From Alkalibacterium sp034520745 (GTDB lineage: Bacteria > Bacillota > Bacilli > Lactobacillales > Carnobacteriaceae_A), in the NCBI GenBank assembly GCA_034520745.1, contig JAXHNF010000002.1:1-64000 (forward strand): 64,000 nt of DNA, read 5' to 3'. Made by a program: the position numbers and the translations under genes. The first letter of the stretch is position 1, and each line of letters begins with the position of its first letter. Below are positions 37,009 through 46,898 of this stretch, in pieces. A model generated the notes under the pieces. That model did not search any database, was not told the origin of the DNA, and saw nothing but the letters and a program-made list of their open reading frames with translations.

Positions 37009-37106
37009 AATGATGCAAGAGAAGGCTTCTAAAAAAGTAATCAAAAAAACATTACGAGCTGACAGACGATTCAGCACGGGAAACACTAATCAGGCAGGTG
37101 GATAAA

Positions 37107-37832
37107 ATGATTGAAAGAATAAACAAAATGATGAATGGACATCAGGCGGAGCCCATCACGCAGCAGAAGCAGTATGCCGTACTGATTCCGCTGGTCAACG
37201 TCGACGGAGAGATGCACATGCTTTATGAAGTGAGAAGTCACCGGGTGTCTCAGCCCGGAGAGACCTCCTTTCCAGGCGGCGCTCTGGAAGCAGGCGAGAC
37301 GTTTCTCGAAGCAGCTGTCAGAGAAACGGAAGAAGAACTCAGGATCGACAGGTCAGACATCCATATACTGGGGGAGATGGATTACATCGTCAAGCAGAGC
37401 CATATCATCAAGTGCTTTGTGGGCTGGCTGCCGGACACTGATATCGCTCAGCTGAAACCGAACGGGGAAGTAGAAGAGATCTTTACTCTTCCGCTCGAGT
37501 ATTTTCTGACCCATGACCCCAGGTACTACGATGTCAAGCTGAATATGGAACGGGACGAAAACTTCCCGTTTGAACTGATATCCGGCGGCGAAAAATACAA
37601 GTGGCGCAGTGTCCGTCAGCAGATCCCCTTTTATCATTTATCAGAACACTATCTCTGGGGATACACTGCCCATTTCACGCACCGGTTCAGTGAAGTGGTG
37701 CGGGAGGAAGCCAAGCCAGTCCGGACCGCCGGGAGAAGGGGAATAGAAAAAAGGCAGCTTATGAGCATACAAAAAACCACCGGCATAGAACCAGTGGTTG
37801 GACAAACGGCATCACGTTTTCAGCTTGTATAA
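37107..37832 (+). CDS. Nudix hydrolase, CoA-pyrophosphatase type
   Basis: Hydrolyses pyrophosphate bonds, probably in CoA or its derivatives. The NudL/UPF0035 motif VSQPGETSFPGG directly precedes the Nudix box GGALEAGETFLEAAVRETEEEL near residue 55, the layout of peroxisomal/bacterial CoA diphosphatases. ATG 37107 behind CAGGTGG is more likely than GTG 37098. The last 25-30 residues run through the terminator of the convergent gene and look unnatural; another frame stops at 37746, so a late frameshift is likely and the true end may be there. Confidence 0.7.
   Translation: MIERINKMMNGHQAEPITQQKQYAVLIPLVNVDGEMHMLYEVRSHRVSQPGETSFPGGALEAGETFLEAAVRETEEELRIDRSDIHILGEMDYIVKQSHIIKCFVGWLPDTDIAQLKPNGEVEEIFTLPLEYFLTHDPRYYDVKLNMERDENFPFELISGGEKYKWRSVRQQIPFYHLSEHYLWGYTAHFTHRFSEVVREEAKPVRTAGRRGIEKRQLMSIQKTTGIEPVVGQTASRFQLV
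37766..37800 (-). terminator. Terminator of the Cof-type phosphatase gene
   Basis: ACCACCGG and CCAGTGGT form a stem; the minus strand continues into a T-run. It lies inside the apparent 3' end of the convergent Nudix frame. Confidence 0.7.
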
Positions 37833-38705
37833 ATACTTTCCACCCAGGACACGCGAGATCGCTTCGGCCACGCCGTTTTCTCGATTGCTCGAAGTCTCGA
37901 ATCGGGCGACGTCTTTCACTTCGGGCTCGGCATTCGCCATGGCGACCGAGTATTTGGCCCATTTCATCATGGACAGATCGTTGATATTGTCCCCCAGAAC
38001 CATCACTTCATCCGCTTTGATCCCGAGCTGCTTGGCCAGCTGAGACACGGCGATCCCTTTCTGGGCATTCTGGTGATTGATTTCCAGATTGCGTTTGCTG
38101 GAAGCCGTGATCGACAAGTCAGGCACTGCCTGGTGGAGCTCGTCTTTCAGCGGATCAAGGATCTCGTGCCCCTTTTTGGAGTGAACGGAGACTTTCAGGA
38201 TAATGGCACTCTCGTCCTTGATGATCTCCTCGTAGTTATCGACAAAGGTGATCTGGAGTTTGTCTAAATGCCGTTTTGCACTTTCCAGAGCTTCTTCATA
38301 GGAGGTGTCGGGACTCATGTCATAGATCATGGAAGCCACCATTTCAAAACGTTTTTCCTTGTTGTCCGAAAAAATGCCTTTGTTCGTCATCAGTTCTTCA
38401 TGTATGTCCGAGTGCCCGGCAAAAATGGACAGCATCTTTCTTACGGTGCTTTTTTCCAGTCCACGGTTGTAAATGTTTTTGCCGGTTTCGTCAAAATACT
38501 GGGCCCCGTTCTGGGCGATCAGCGGACACTTGATACCGTTCTCCTCGAGCATGGGAAAGGCCAGCGGGTAGTCACGTCCTGTGGCGATGGCAAAGTGATA
38601 GCCTTCGCTTTGCGCCCGTTTGACGGCAGAAACGTTGGCCGGACTGATTTCCATATTTTCGTTCAGTAACGTCCCGTCCATATCGGAAACGATCATTTTT
38701 ATCAT
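37812..38705 (-). CDS. HAD-superfamily hydrolase, Cof/YidA type (IIB)
   Basis: About 297 residues from ATG 38705 (AAAAAGGAGTAG upstream). HAD motif I IVSDMDGTLL (nucleophile DMD), motif II in FAIATGRDYP, motif III Lys in LEINHQNAQKGIAVSQL region and motif IV LGDNINDLSMM. The large C2B cap between motifs II and III identifies the Cof family, which dephosphorylates sugar phosphates or flavin/pyridoxal phosphates. Specific substrate cannot be read. Intact; a second Cof-type gene lies at 62.3 kb. Confidence 0.85.
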   Translation of the reverse strand: MIKMIVSDMDGTLLNENMEISPANVSAVKRAQSEGYHFAIATGRDYPLAFPMLEENGIKCPLIAQNGAQYFDETGKNIYNRGLEKSTVRKMLSIFAGHSDIHEELMTNKGIFSDNKEKRFEMVASMIYDMSPDTSYEEALESAKRHLDKLQITFVDNYEEIIKDESAIILKVSVHSKKGHEILDPLKDELHQAVPDLSITASSKRNLEINHQNAQKGIAVSQLAKQLGIKADEVMVLGDNINDLSMMKWAKYSVAMANAEPEVKDVARFETSSNRENGVAEAISRVLGGKYLYKLKT

Positions 38706-38819
38706 GTGCAGGTCTACTCCTTTTTCTGTCAGAATCATCTGACCCTAGCATACCAAAAAAATATAGAAAACACAGCAGGAATGCTGCTGAATCATTTTAA
38801 TTTAGAAAGGACGTATCCA

Positions 38820-39509
38820 ATGACCATCCCTGTAGAAAACGACTGGCAGCCCATCCTGAAAAAAGCGGCTGAGAACGACTCATACACTGACCTGAAAAAG
38901 TTCCTGAAAGAAGAGTATGAAACGCAGACTGTCTTTCCGGACAAAGAGAATGTCTGGCAGGCGTTTGAGTGGACGCCCTATCACAAGGTGAAAGTAGTGC
39001 TGTTGGGGCAGGATCCCTATCATGGCGAAAACCAGGCACACGGTCTCAGCTTCTCCGTTGCCCCAAGCGTCCCCGTTCCACCGTCTCTGCGTAATATGTA
39101 CAAGGAACTGGAGGCAGACCTGGGTATTTCACCGGTGTCTCACGGCTACTTGAAAAAATGGGCAGAAGAAGGTGTTCTGCTGTTGAACACTGTACTGACA
39201 GTCAGGAAAGGCGAGGCGCATTCGCATCAGAAAAAAGGCTGGGAAGAACTGACCGACGATGTCATCAAAGCGCTCAACAGGCGCGAAAAGCCCGTCGTCT
39301 TTCTGCTTTTCGGAAATGCCGCTAAATCTAAACAGAAAATGATCGATGAATCGAAGCACACCATCATTACGGCTGCACACCCCAGTCCGTTATCGGCTTA
39401 CAGAGGATTTTTCGGTTCCAGGCCGTTCTCGCAGGCCAATGAAGCGCTGAAAGAGATGGGGGAATCCCCCGTCGACTGGCGGCTTCCTGAAAACCCGGTG
39501 CAGGAATAA
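38820..39509 (+). CDS. ung: Uracil-DNA glycosylase
   Basis: Removes uracil from DNA to start base-excision repair. ATG 38820 behind AGAAAGGACG is used; the upstream in-frame extension has no site. 229 residues, normal. Catalytic loop LLGQDPYHGENQAHGLSFSV (Asp), uracil-specific Asn in LLLNTVLTVRKGEAHSHQ and the DNA-intercalation loop AAHPSPLSAYRGFFGSRPFS (His and Leu). It precedes pta by 84 bases, the same gene pair seen in many Firmicutes. Intact. Confidence 0.95.
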   Translation: MTIPVENDWQPILKKAAENDSYTDLKKFLKEEYETQTVFPDKENVWQAFEWTPYHKVKVVLLGQDPYHGENQAHGLSFSVAPSVPVPPSLRNMYKELEADLGISPVSHGYLKKWAEEGVLLLNTVLTVRKGEAHSHQKKGWEELTDDVIKALNRREKPVVFLLFGNAAKSKQKMIDESKHTIITAAHPSPLSAYRGFFGSRPFSQANEALKEMGESPVDWRLPENPVQE

Positions 39510-39593
39510 GGGAATCGGGGAAGTCTACTGTAATTTTTAAAATGAAAGTGGTAAGATGGAGAGTGTATAAAAACAACGATGGAGGGAAAATCT

Positions 39594-40577
39594 GTGGAAT
39601 TATTTGAAAGTCTGAAAGGTAAAATCAAAGGGAAAGATCTGAAGATCGTTTTTCCGGAAGCAACGGATGAGCGTATTTTAGGAGCCGTCGTGCGCCTGTA
39701 CCATGATGAGCTGCTGACACCAATCCTGATCGGTGACAAGGACGAAGTGCTGAATGTGGCTAGAGAGCACGGCTTCGACTTGACCGGGATCGACATCGTC
39801 AACCCCAATGCCTATGACAAATACGACGAAATGGTCAACGCTTTTGTTGAACGCCGCAAGGGCAAAGCAACAGAAGAGCAGGCCAGAGAACAGCTTAGAG
39901 ACGTGAACTACTTCGGTACGATGCTTGTCTACATGGATAAAGCGGACGGCCTCGTCAGTGGTGCGATCCACTCTACCGGTGAAACGGTCAGACCTGCGCT
40001 GCAGATCATCAAAACGCGTCCGGGTGTCAGCCGCACATCCGGTGCATTCATCATGCTGCGCGGACGTGGGCAGGAGAAATATGTCTTCTCTGATTGTGCC
40101 ATCAACCCGAATCCGGATGCTCAGGTACTGGCGGAAATTGCTGTGGAAAGTGCCCGTACAGCTAAAATGTTCGATATCGAACCTAATGTGGCACTGTTGA
40201 GCTTCTCGACCAAAGGCTCAGCTCAGTCACCTGAAGTCGAAAAAGTCAGAGAAGCCACACGCATTGCAAAAGAAATGGCTCCAGAGTTTAATATCGATGG
40301 TGAAATGCAGTTCGATGCGGCTTTCGTTCCCTCAGTAGCCAAGCAGAAAGCACCGGAATCGGATGTTGCCGGAGAAGCAACGGTATTTGTCTTCCCGGAA
40401 CTGCAGTCAGGAAACATCGGCTATAAAATCGCTCAGCGTTTCGGAAACTTCGAAGCCGTCGGACCGATCCTGCAGGGGCTGAACAAGCCGATTTCCGACT
40501 TGTCCCGCGGATCTGTGGAAGAAGATGTCTACAAGACAGCGATCATCACAGCCAACCAGGCAATCATGAACGACTGA
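39594..40577 (+). CDS. pta: Phosphate acetyltransferase
   Basis: Converts acetyl-CoA and phosphate to acetyl phosphate and CoA, for ATP formation with acetate kinase. GTG 39594 follows GGAGGG at normal spacing (a frame-extending ATG at 39579 would overlap the site). 327 residues, the short Firmicute form without the P-loop N-terminal domain. Landmarks: KIVFPEATDERILGAV, GLVSGAIHSTGETVRPALQI, SDCAINPNPDAQVLAEIA and LLSFSTKGSAQSP. It can also use acetyl-CoA from the hydroxybutyrate route at 4-9 kb. Intact. Confidence 0.95.
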   Translation: MELFESLKGKIKGKDLKIVFPEATDERILGAVVRLYHDELLTPILIGDKDEVLNVAREHGFDLTGIDIVNPNAYDKYDEMVNAFVERRKGKATEEQAREQLRDVNYFGTMLVYMDKADGLVSGAIHSTGETVRPALQIIKTRPGVSRTSGAFIMLRGRGQEKYVFSDCAINPNPDAQVLAEIAVESARTAKMFDIEPNVALLSFSTKGSAQSPEVEKVREATRIAKEMAPEFNIDGEMQFDAAFVPSVAKQKAPESDVAGEATVFVFPELQSGNIGYKIAQRFGNFEAVGPILQGLNKPISDLSRGSVEEDVYKTAIITANQAIMND

Positions 40578-40591
40578 CTTATAATTGCAGG

Positions 40592-40623
40592 AACAGGCGG
40601 CTTAAATGCTGCCTGTTTTTTTA
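40592..40623 (+). terminator. Terminator of pta
   Basis: AACAGGCGGC and GCTGCCTGTT around TTAAAT, then a T-run. Confidence 0.8.
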
Positions 40624-40802
40624 ATTTTCTGAACGGATGCAGCTGCCTGCCGACAGGGAATATCTGCACTTGGATGTGTTACTTTTGATTTGAACAGGCA
40701 GGCTATATAAAATCAATAGTATAAGTAATCAGTTTTGAGTGTCATATTATTACCGCACTGGAGGATATCTGGTGTGATCAGGATATAAGGAGAGGATTCA
40801 CA

Positions 40803-41339
40803 GTGGAGAAAAAGTTAGTCGGCGGGGTATTTTCAAATATAGACAATGCAGAAAGAGCAATCAGAGAATTACGGGATAAAGGTTACACAAAGGATGAAAT
40901 CACAATTTTTGCCAAGGATAACAGCCAGATCGATGCGCTGAAGGATGATACACAGGCTCACGTGGATACAGATAATGGTGGGCGAGGCAAGAATGCCGGT
41001 AAGGGTGCAGGGATAGGCGCTCTTTCAGGCGGAGTCCTGGGTGGAATAACCGGACTCATTGCCGAAATCGGTCTGCTTGCTGTCCCGGGAATCGGTCCCG
41101 TCGCTGCCGCCGGTCCCATTGCCGCGACCTTAGCCGGTATCGGGATCGGTGCCGGCGGGGGCGGCATCGTCGGAGCGCTGGTGGGTGCGGGCATGCCGGA
41201 AGAGGAAGCCAAGGAGTATGAAGAACACCTGAAAGCCGGCAAGATCATCATCATGGTCGAAGCCGAACCTGATGATCAGGGCAATGTATACAGTATCTTC
41301 AAGACTCACGATACAGAAAATGCGGCGATGTACCGCTGA
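40803..41339 (+). CDS. YflT-type general stress protein with glycine-rich membrane segment
   Basis: 178 residues. The N-terminal KLVGGVFSNIDNAERAIREL with GYTKDEITIFAKD is the YflT (heat-induced/GsiB-like stress) domain. Residues 62-125 are a glycine-zipper region (GAGIGALSGGVLGGITGLIA, IGIGAGGGGIVGALVGAG), probably membrane associated. A second alpha/beta half ends GKIIIMVEAEPDDQGNVY. GTG 40803 behind AAGGAGAGG. Own promoter and terminator. No clear sigma-B promoter was found, so stress control is only inferred from the family. Intact. Confidence 0.75.
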   Translation: MEKKLVGGVFSNIDNAERAIRELRDKGYTKDEITIFAKDNSQIDALKDDTQAHVDTDNGGRGKNAGKGAGIGALSGGVLGGITGLIAEIGLLAVPGIGPVAAAGPIAATLAGIGIGAGGGGIVGALVGAGMPEEEAKEYEEHLKAGKIIIMVEAEPDDQGNVYSIFKTHDTENAAMYR

Positions 41340-41398
41340 CAAAGGGACAAAGCAGATGGATGATCTGCTGGTTCTTTGAAATAAATAAAGAAACCGGA

Positions 41399-41433
41399 GG
41401 AAAGAAACAGTCTGAATCTGCTCTTTCCTTTTT
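41399..41433 (+). terminator. Terminator after YflT gene
   Basis: GGAAAGA and TCTTTCC enclose a 16-base loop followed by TTTTT; a separate AGCAGAT/ATCTGCT hairpin precedes it at 41351-41369. Confidence 0.6.
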
Positions 41434-41571
41434 CATTCGGCCTGTCCTGGAGTATTCTTGATCTAAAGATCTAAAACAACCTAAAGTAGTTTACAGGCTG
41501 TAATCTATAGAGAATGTTATACTAAGTCTACAATAAACGATACTCAAGATGTCAAAGGAGCTGGACAGCAA

Positions 41572-43081
41572 GTGGCACATTACATTATGGCAATAGATCA
41601 GGGGACAACGAGTACACGGGCGATTATTTTTGACAGAGAAGGCGAACCCAGATGGTCTTCTCAAAAAGAGATCGAACAGCATTTTCCAGAACCGGGCTGG
41701 GTCGAGCACGATGCGAACGAAATCTGGCTGAAAACGCTGCAGGTCATCGCCAGCGTGATGATCGAAGCGGGCATCGAAGCCGATGAACTGGACAGTATAG
41801 GTATTACCAATCAGCGTGAGACTACGGTCATCTGGGACAAGGAAACAGGCGAACCGATTTATCCCGCCGTTGTCTGGCAGTCCAAGCAGACCTCAGGTAT
41901 TGCCGATCAATTGATCAGAGACGGCCATAAAGAGATGATCCACGAAAAAACGGGTCTGATCGTCGACTTCTTATTTTTCAGCTACAAAAATCAAGTGGAT
42001 CCTGGACAAGGTGGAAGGATCCAGAGAACGAGCGGAAAAAGGGGAGCTGCTGTTCGGGACGATCGACACCTGGCTGCTGTGGAAACTGACCGGTGGGAAG
42101 GCTCATGCCACAGATTACTCGAACGCCAGCCGGACCATGCTGTATAACATATATGAGATGCAGTGGGACAAGGATATACTGAAACTGCTCGATATACCCG
42201 AAAAAATGCTGCCTGAAGTAAAGGAATCGTCCGGCATATTCGGTGAAACGATGGATGCCATCTTCAAAGGTTTCAAGGTTCCTATTGCGGGCATTGCCGG
42301 TGACCAGCAGGCCGCGCTCTTCGGTCAGACTGCCTTCGATAAAGGCATGGTGAAAAATACTTATGGTACCGGTGCATTTATTATCATGAACACAGGAAAG
42401 GAACCGATCCAGTCCGAGAACGGCCTGCTGACGACTTTGGCATACGGTCTGGACGGGGAAGTCTGTTACGCGCTTGAAGGAGCGATTTTTGTGGCAGGAT
42501 CCGCCATCCAGTGGCTGAGGGACGGCTTGCGGCTGTTCAGAAATGCATCAAAATCAGAAGCTTATGCCACTCGGGTGGATTCGACCGACAATGTTTACGT
42601 CGTTCCGGCATTCACCGGACTTGGGGCGCCGCACTGGGATCAGGAGGCGAGAGGTGCGGTCTTCGGGCTGACTCGCGGAACGGAAAAAGAACACTTTGTC
42701 CGTGCCACGCTGGAATCGCTGGCATATCAGACCCGCGATGTCGTGGATGCGATGAATGAGGATGCCGGACTGAAAACTGAAACGATGCGAGTCGACGGCG
42801 GTGCCAGCATGAACGATTTCCTGATGCAGTTTCAGTCGGATATCCTGAACGTCACCATTGAACGCTCGAAAATCATGGAGACGACAGCGCTGGGTGCCAT
42901 TTATCTGGCCGGTCTGGCGACGGGTTTCTTCAAGGATCTGGATGAGATCAAGGCGAAATGGGAGAAATCAGCGACTTTTGAACCGCAGATGCCAGAAGAA
43001 AAACGGGAAGACCTGTATGAAGGCTGGCAGGCTGCTGTACAGGCTACGCGAGCCTTCAAATTCAAACCTGAAAAGCTGTGA
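41572..43081 (+). CDS. glpK: Glycerol kinase, one frameshift
   Basis: Phosphorylates glycerol to glycerol 3-phosphate with ATP. GTG 41572 behind AAAGGAG. FGGY kinase landmarks: MAIDQGTTSTRAIIFD, SIGITNQRETTVIWD, GIAGDQQAALFGQ, NTYGTGAFIIMNTG and MRVDGGASMNDFLMQFQSD. Near 41975, between GLIVD and the WILDKVEGSRERAEKGEL stretch, the frame shifts. Reconstructed about 503 residues, normal. Likely one operon with the glycerol-3-phosphate dehydrogenase gene 43 bases later. Family members in Firmicutes are activated by PTS phosphorylation of a histidine; I did not locate it with certainty. Confidence 0.9.
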
Positions 43082-43124
43082 AGGTGCTATAAATGAAAAA
43101 ATCAGAGAAAGGGCTGGTAGCAGG

Positions 43125-44798
43125 ATGACATTTTCAGCTCAGACAAGAAACGATGCAATAGAAGAACTGAAAAGAAGAGACTCTGGATCTCCTGATCATC
43201 GGAGGCGGGATCACAGGCGCCGGCATCGCCCTGCATGGGGCCGCGCGAGGCAGCAAGGTGGGCCTTGTCGAGATGCAGGACTTTGCCGGAGGGACGAGCA
43301 GCCGTTCCACTAAACTTGTTCACGGCGGGCTGCGTTATCTGAAGCAGTTCGATGTGGAGCTGGTCGCCGATGTAGCCAAAGAACGGAAAATCATCGGGAA
43401 AAATGCCCCGCACATCGTACAGCCGGCTTTCATGCTCATGCCCGTCTATGATGAACCCGGGCATCGTTCAACACATTTACTGCGGAAGTTGCCCTGCATC
43501 TGTATGATTATCTCGCTGAGGTGGACCAGGGCTTTGCCCATTATTTTGCAGACAAGGCAGAAGTTTTGGAAGATGAACCGGTACTGAAGGAGGAAAATCT
43601 TTCAGGCGGCGGTTACTATCTGGATTATACGAATGATGATGCCAGACTGACGATCGAAACGATCAAAAAAGCCCATGAACTGGGCGCTCTGCCAGTGAAT
43701 TATGTGAAAGCGGTGGACTTCCTTTATGACGACGCCCGGCAGATAAGAGGCATACGGGCGATGGATACCTTGAGCGATGAACAGTTTGAAATAGAAGCAA
43801 AAGTGGTGGTGAACGCCACCGGTCCCTGGTCGGACAAAGTCAGTCAAAAGCGCCGCTCCTTTTCAGAAAAGAAACTGTATCCGACGAAAGGGGTGCACTT
43901 TGTCGTTGCTCACGAAAAGCTGCCGGTCAATCGGACGATCTATACCGATACGGGTCTCAAGGACAACCGTATGATATTTGTGATCCCCCGAGGCAATAAG
44001 ACATATTTCGGAACGACAGACACCCCTTTTGAAGGGCCCTACGAAGACCCCGATATCACACAGGAAGATATCGACTATTTACTTAAAGCGGTCAATCACC
44101 GGTTTGAAACAGCTGATCTGAACATTTCGGATATCGAGTCCAGCTGGGCAGGTCTGCGTCCGCTGATTCAGGACGAAGAGAACAGTGACCCATCCGGCAT
44201 CTCAAGGGGGCACGAAGTCTTTGTTTCAGAAGACGGCCTCGTCACTATCGCCGGCGGAAAACTGACGGACTACCGGGGGATGGCCGCAGATACCTTCAAA
44301 GTGATCGATGAAAAATGGGAAACGTTCGGACTGTCTTACCCGACTGTAGATACAAAAAAAATTCCGCTATCCGGCGGAAAGATATCGGGCAATATGGAAG
44401 ACTTCATCCGAAAAAATCGTGACCGTGGTGTCGGATTGGGACTGGATCCCAAAGAAGCGGACTACCTTGCCGACTGGTACGGGTCGAATGTTACCGACGT
44501 GTACAGTCTGGCAGACAAAGCAGTGAAAATGAACATGCCTCTGGCCGATGCCCTTCAGCTGGGCTATGGTCTTGAAGCGGAAATGGTCATGACTCCGGAA
44601 GATTTCTTCGGAAGGCGTACCGACTCGCTGTTGTTCAACATCGAAAAACTGGAGTATCTCCAGGAGGAAGTCCTCGCTGTCATGGCGAAAGAACTGGACT
44701 GGAGCAGCGAAGAAAAAGAGAACTGGTCGAAGCATTTGAGAGAAGAAGTGGCTTCCAGAAAACTGGACGGGTTTAAGCAAGATTCACAGACCCATTAA
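43125..44798 (+). CDS. glpD: Glycerol-3-phosphate dehydrogenase/oxidase (FAD), two frameshifts
   Basis: Oxidises glycerol 3-phosphate to dihydroxyacetone phosphate. ATG 43125; FAD-binding LDLLIIGGGITGAGIALHGA follows a shift near 43180; GGTSSRSTKLVHGGLRYL is the family signature; a second shift near 43460 restores FNTFTAEVALHLYDYLAEV. Later: VVNATGPWSDKV, IPRGNKTYFGTTDTPFEG and ESSWAGLRPLI. About 557 residues, the length of Bacillus GlpD; the roughly 50-residue insert of the streptococcal/enterococcal peroxide-forming GlpO is not evident, so I prefer glpD over glpO. Follows glpK; no facilitator gene glpF is adjacent. Confidence 0.85.
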
Positions 44799-44801
44799 AT
44801 T

Positions 44802-44842
44802 GAAAAAAACGGCAGGCCCTTTGAAGGGACTGCCGTTTCTGA
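44802..44842. terminator. Bidirectional terminator
   Basis: AAACGGCAG and CTGCCGTTT with inner CCCTTTGAAGGG lie between convergent glpD and the small membrane protein gene. Confidence 0.85.
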
Positions 44843-44849
44843 ATGTGAA

Positions 44850-45053
44850 TTAATAAGAGATGCTGTCAAAAAGAAGTGCAACAAGTGCGATGCCGACTGC
44901 TGTGATACTCATGCGTCTGATGTCTGCTTTCAAGAAGAAACCAATAATACCTAAAGCTACAGCCACGATCGCCATGATTGTTGTCTGCCAGAAAAAGCCG
45001 ACGATTGCTGCTAAAATGGCTACCCATCCAATGATCATTCCCAATTTATCCAT
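44850..45053 (-). CDS. Small membrane protein, 67 aa
   Basis: MDKLGMIIGWVAILAAIVGF starts a product with three short hydrophobic stretches (around residues 5-20, 24-42 and 50-64), the middle one WQTTIMAIVAVALGIIGFFL. RBS AAGGAGGATAAA is strong. It resembles the small DUF-type membrane proteins (about 65 residues) frequent in Lactobacillales, function unknown. It is alone and convergent with glpD. Confidence 0.65.
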   Translation of the reverse strand: MDKLGMIIGWVAILAAIVGFFWQTTIMAIVAVALGIIGFFLKADIRRMSITAVGIALVALLFDSISY

Positions 45054-45183
45054 TCTGTTTTATCCTCCTTGCCTTCTGATAGTGATAAGTTACACAAATC
45101 GATGTCAGTATAAATTTTACCATAAAAGACCTGGCTTGTGCTACACTAGTATACAATAATATATTAAATTTGGAGGATAATCG

Positions 45184-45654
45184 ATGAAGCCGTATAATCA
45201 CAAAATTCATTACTATGAAACAGATCAAATGCAGATCGTCCATCATTCCAATTACATCAGGTGGTTTGAAGAAGCACGTACATATCTGATGGACGAAATA
45301 GGTTTCAGCTATCAGCGCATGGAAGACGAAGGGATCGTTATTCCCGTACTAGCTGTCCATGCCGAATACAAGACCATGTCACGGTACGGTGAAACTGTGG
45401 AGATTGAAGCGGCGGTAAAACAGTTCACCGGAGTGAAAATGATCGTGGAATACATCGTTCGGGACAAAGAGACGCAGACGATCCGCAGCATCGGTGAATC
45501 CAAGCATGCCTTCTTAGACAAGGAATCCTACCGCCCAGTCTCACTGAAACGCAAGCACAAAGGCCTTTACGACCTGTTCAGTGGACTGCTGGAGAGCGAA
45601 AGGAGTACGAACCATGGACCTGATCTTGATCGTGGGACCACAGGCTGTCGGTAA
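45184..45654 (+). CDS. Acyl-CoA thioesterase (4HBT/YbgC-like)
   Basis: Hot-dog fold thioesterase. Active-site motif YYETDQMQIVHHSNYIRWFE near residue 10 carries the Asp; RYGETVEIEAAVKQF and SIGESKHAFLD are the following strands. ATG 45184 behind TTGGAGGATAATCG. Core ends near residue 135; the last 20 residues overlap the following kinase gene by 41 bases and may reflect a small frameshift. 156 residues compared with about 135-140 for the family. Substrate unknown, typically short acyl-CoA. Confidence 0.8.
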   Translation: MKPYNHKIHYYETDQMQIVHHSNYIRWFEEARTYLMDEIGFSYQRMEDEGIVIPVLAVHAEYKTMSRYGETVEIEAAVKQFTGVKMIVEYIVRDKETQTIRSIGESKHAFLDKESYRPVSLKRKHKGLYDLFSGLLESERSTNHGPDLDRGTTGCR

Positions 45655-46204
45655 AATGACTGTCGGTCTTGAACTTGAGAAACATATCGATGCGAAACTG
45701 TTATATAATCACGAAACGATCGATTTGTTTGCCCGTTTTTTGAATTATACACCTGAGACGTTCAGACTGTCTGAAAATACGCGTCATGCTTTATTTGAAG
45801 CCTTTACGGCAAATGAAGAAACGAATGCAACGAAAGGAATCATTTTTACCGTTGTTGCGGGATTCGATCTTGAGAACGATTGGAAGATCATGGCGTCATG
45901 GGTTGAGAAGTTCATAAAAGCCAACGGACGCGTTTATTTTATTGAACTAGAGGCAGACCTGGATGAACGATTAAAACGAAATATTCACGAGAACAGATTA
46001 ATAGCTAAACCTTCCAAACGAGATATTGATTTTTCCAGACAGGAGCTCCTGACGAGTGCCAGTAGACACCGATTGAATTCGCACGCTGGAGAAGTAAAAG
46101 AACGGTTACCTTCAGTAAAATACCTAAAAATCAATAATACTTCAGTGAAAGCGGACGAAGTGGCTGAACAGATTTTCCGATTCATGCAATCAACAGGGTA
46201 CTAG
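45614..46204 (+). CDS. P-loop NTPase, shikimate-kinase-like
   Basis: 196 residues from ATG 45614 with AAAGGAGTACG upstream; intact. Walker A GPQAVGKMTVG at residues 8-18; YFIELEADLDERLKRNI is the lid/second strand typical of small nucleotide or metabolite kinases; C-terminal SVKYLKINNTSVKADEVAEQ is a common ending of this group. AAA_33-type ATPases annotated in Firmicutes have the same shape. It overlaps the thioesterase gene. Substrate unknown. Array B follows. Confidence 0.75.
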   Translation: MDLILIVGPQAVGKMTVGLELEKHIDAKLLYNHETIDLFARFLNYTPETFRLSENTRHALFEAFTANEETNATKGIIFTVVAGFDLENDWKIMASWVEKFIKANGRVYFIELEADLDERLKRNIHENRLIAKPSKRDIDFSRQELLTSASRHRLNSHAGEVKERLPSVKYLKINNTSVKADEVAEQIFRFMQSTGY

Positions 46205-46279
46205 ATTTTTAGTTATTCTGTTCATTCATAAGGCAGGATTTACTCCTTTATACGGCTGAATAACAGGCTCATTAGAAAC

Positions 46280-46765
46280 TTAAGTATGAGTTGACCTTTA
46301 AGAAGCGGAAATGGTCGACTCACCGGAGAGGAATGTTCGGGTCGACCGTTTTGACCGGAAAATGGTCAACTCGCCAGAAAGGAAATGCCTGGTTGACCAT
46401 TTTGAAGCGGAAAATGGCCAGCTCGCCGGAAAGGAAATGCACGGGTCGACCATTTTGAACGGAAAAATGGCCAGCTCGCCAGAAAGGAAATGCATGAGTC
46501 GACCATTTTGAACGGAAAATGGCCAGCTCGCCAGAAAGGAAATGCATGAGTCGACCATTTTGAACGCAAAATGGCCAGCTCGCCGGATAAGGAAAATTCA
46601 TGAGTCGACCATTTTGACAGCGAAAATGGTCGACTCGCCAGAGAGGACACGTCCGACTTAAACATCCTAGACAAAAAGTAGCCGGCTCACCGAAGCAAAG
46701 AAGTAGTGAGTCAGCCATCTCAAAGCGAAAAAGGTCCACTGACTAAGTAGATAGACCGCGAGTCG
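46280..46765. repeat. Array B: 51-54-bp tandem units with the GTCGACCATTTT palindrome
   Basis: GTCGACC/GTTGACC starts at 46290, 46341, 46392, 46445, 46498, 46550 and 46604, then a degenerate unit near 46657 and one at 46710; spacings 51, 51, 53, 53, 52, 54 and twice 53. Each unit folds as GTCGACCATTTT-loop-AAAATGGCCAGC or AAAATGGTCGAC, arms 24 bases apart, exactly as in array A at 9.3 kb, but the linker differs (TCGCCAGAAAGGAAATGCAT). It fills the gap between the convergent kinase and dhaM genes. Apparent long frames across it only reflect the period. Confidence 0.9.
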
Positions 46766-46840
46766 GCAGTCAGATAAATTATAGCTTGCTATAATTTTCA
46801 TATCAGAAGTTTTAAAGTGCTTTAAAAGATCATAGGATGA

Positions 46841-46886
46841 AAAAACCGGAAGACCCCTTGAAAATATAGGTGTCTTCCGGTTTTAC
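46841..46886. terminator. Bidirectional terminator beside array B
   Basis: AAAACCGGAAGAC and GTCTTCCGGTTTT form the stem; read on the minus strand it ends the dha operon. Confidence 0.85.
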
Positions 46887-46898
46887 CTTTCTCCTTTT

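Noticed and set aside
43093..43128. Eleven-codon frame (MKKSEKGLVAG) before glpD as a leader peptide
   Set aside because: It has GAAGGTG upstream, but the length and the single base overlap with the glpD start could be chance, and no attenuator structure is visible.
46298..46739. Several overlapping minus-strand frames over array B (repeats like KWSTHAFPFWRAGHF)
   Set aside because: Same reason as array A; three frames are open at once because the unit lacks stops, and none has a start signal.
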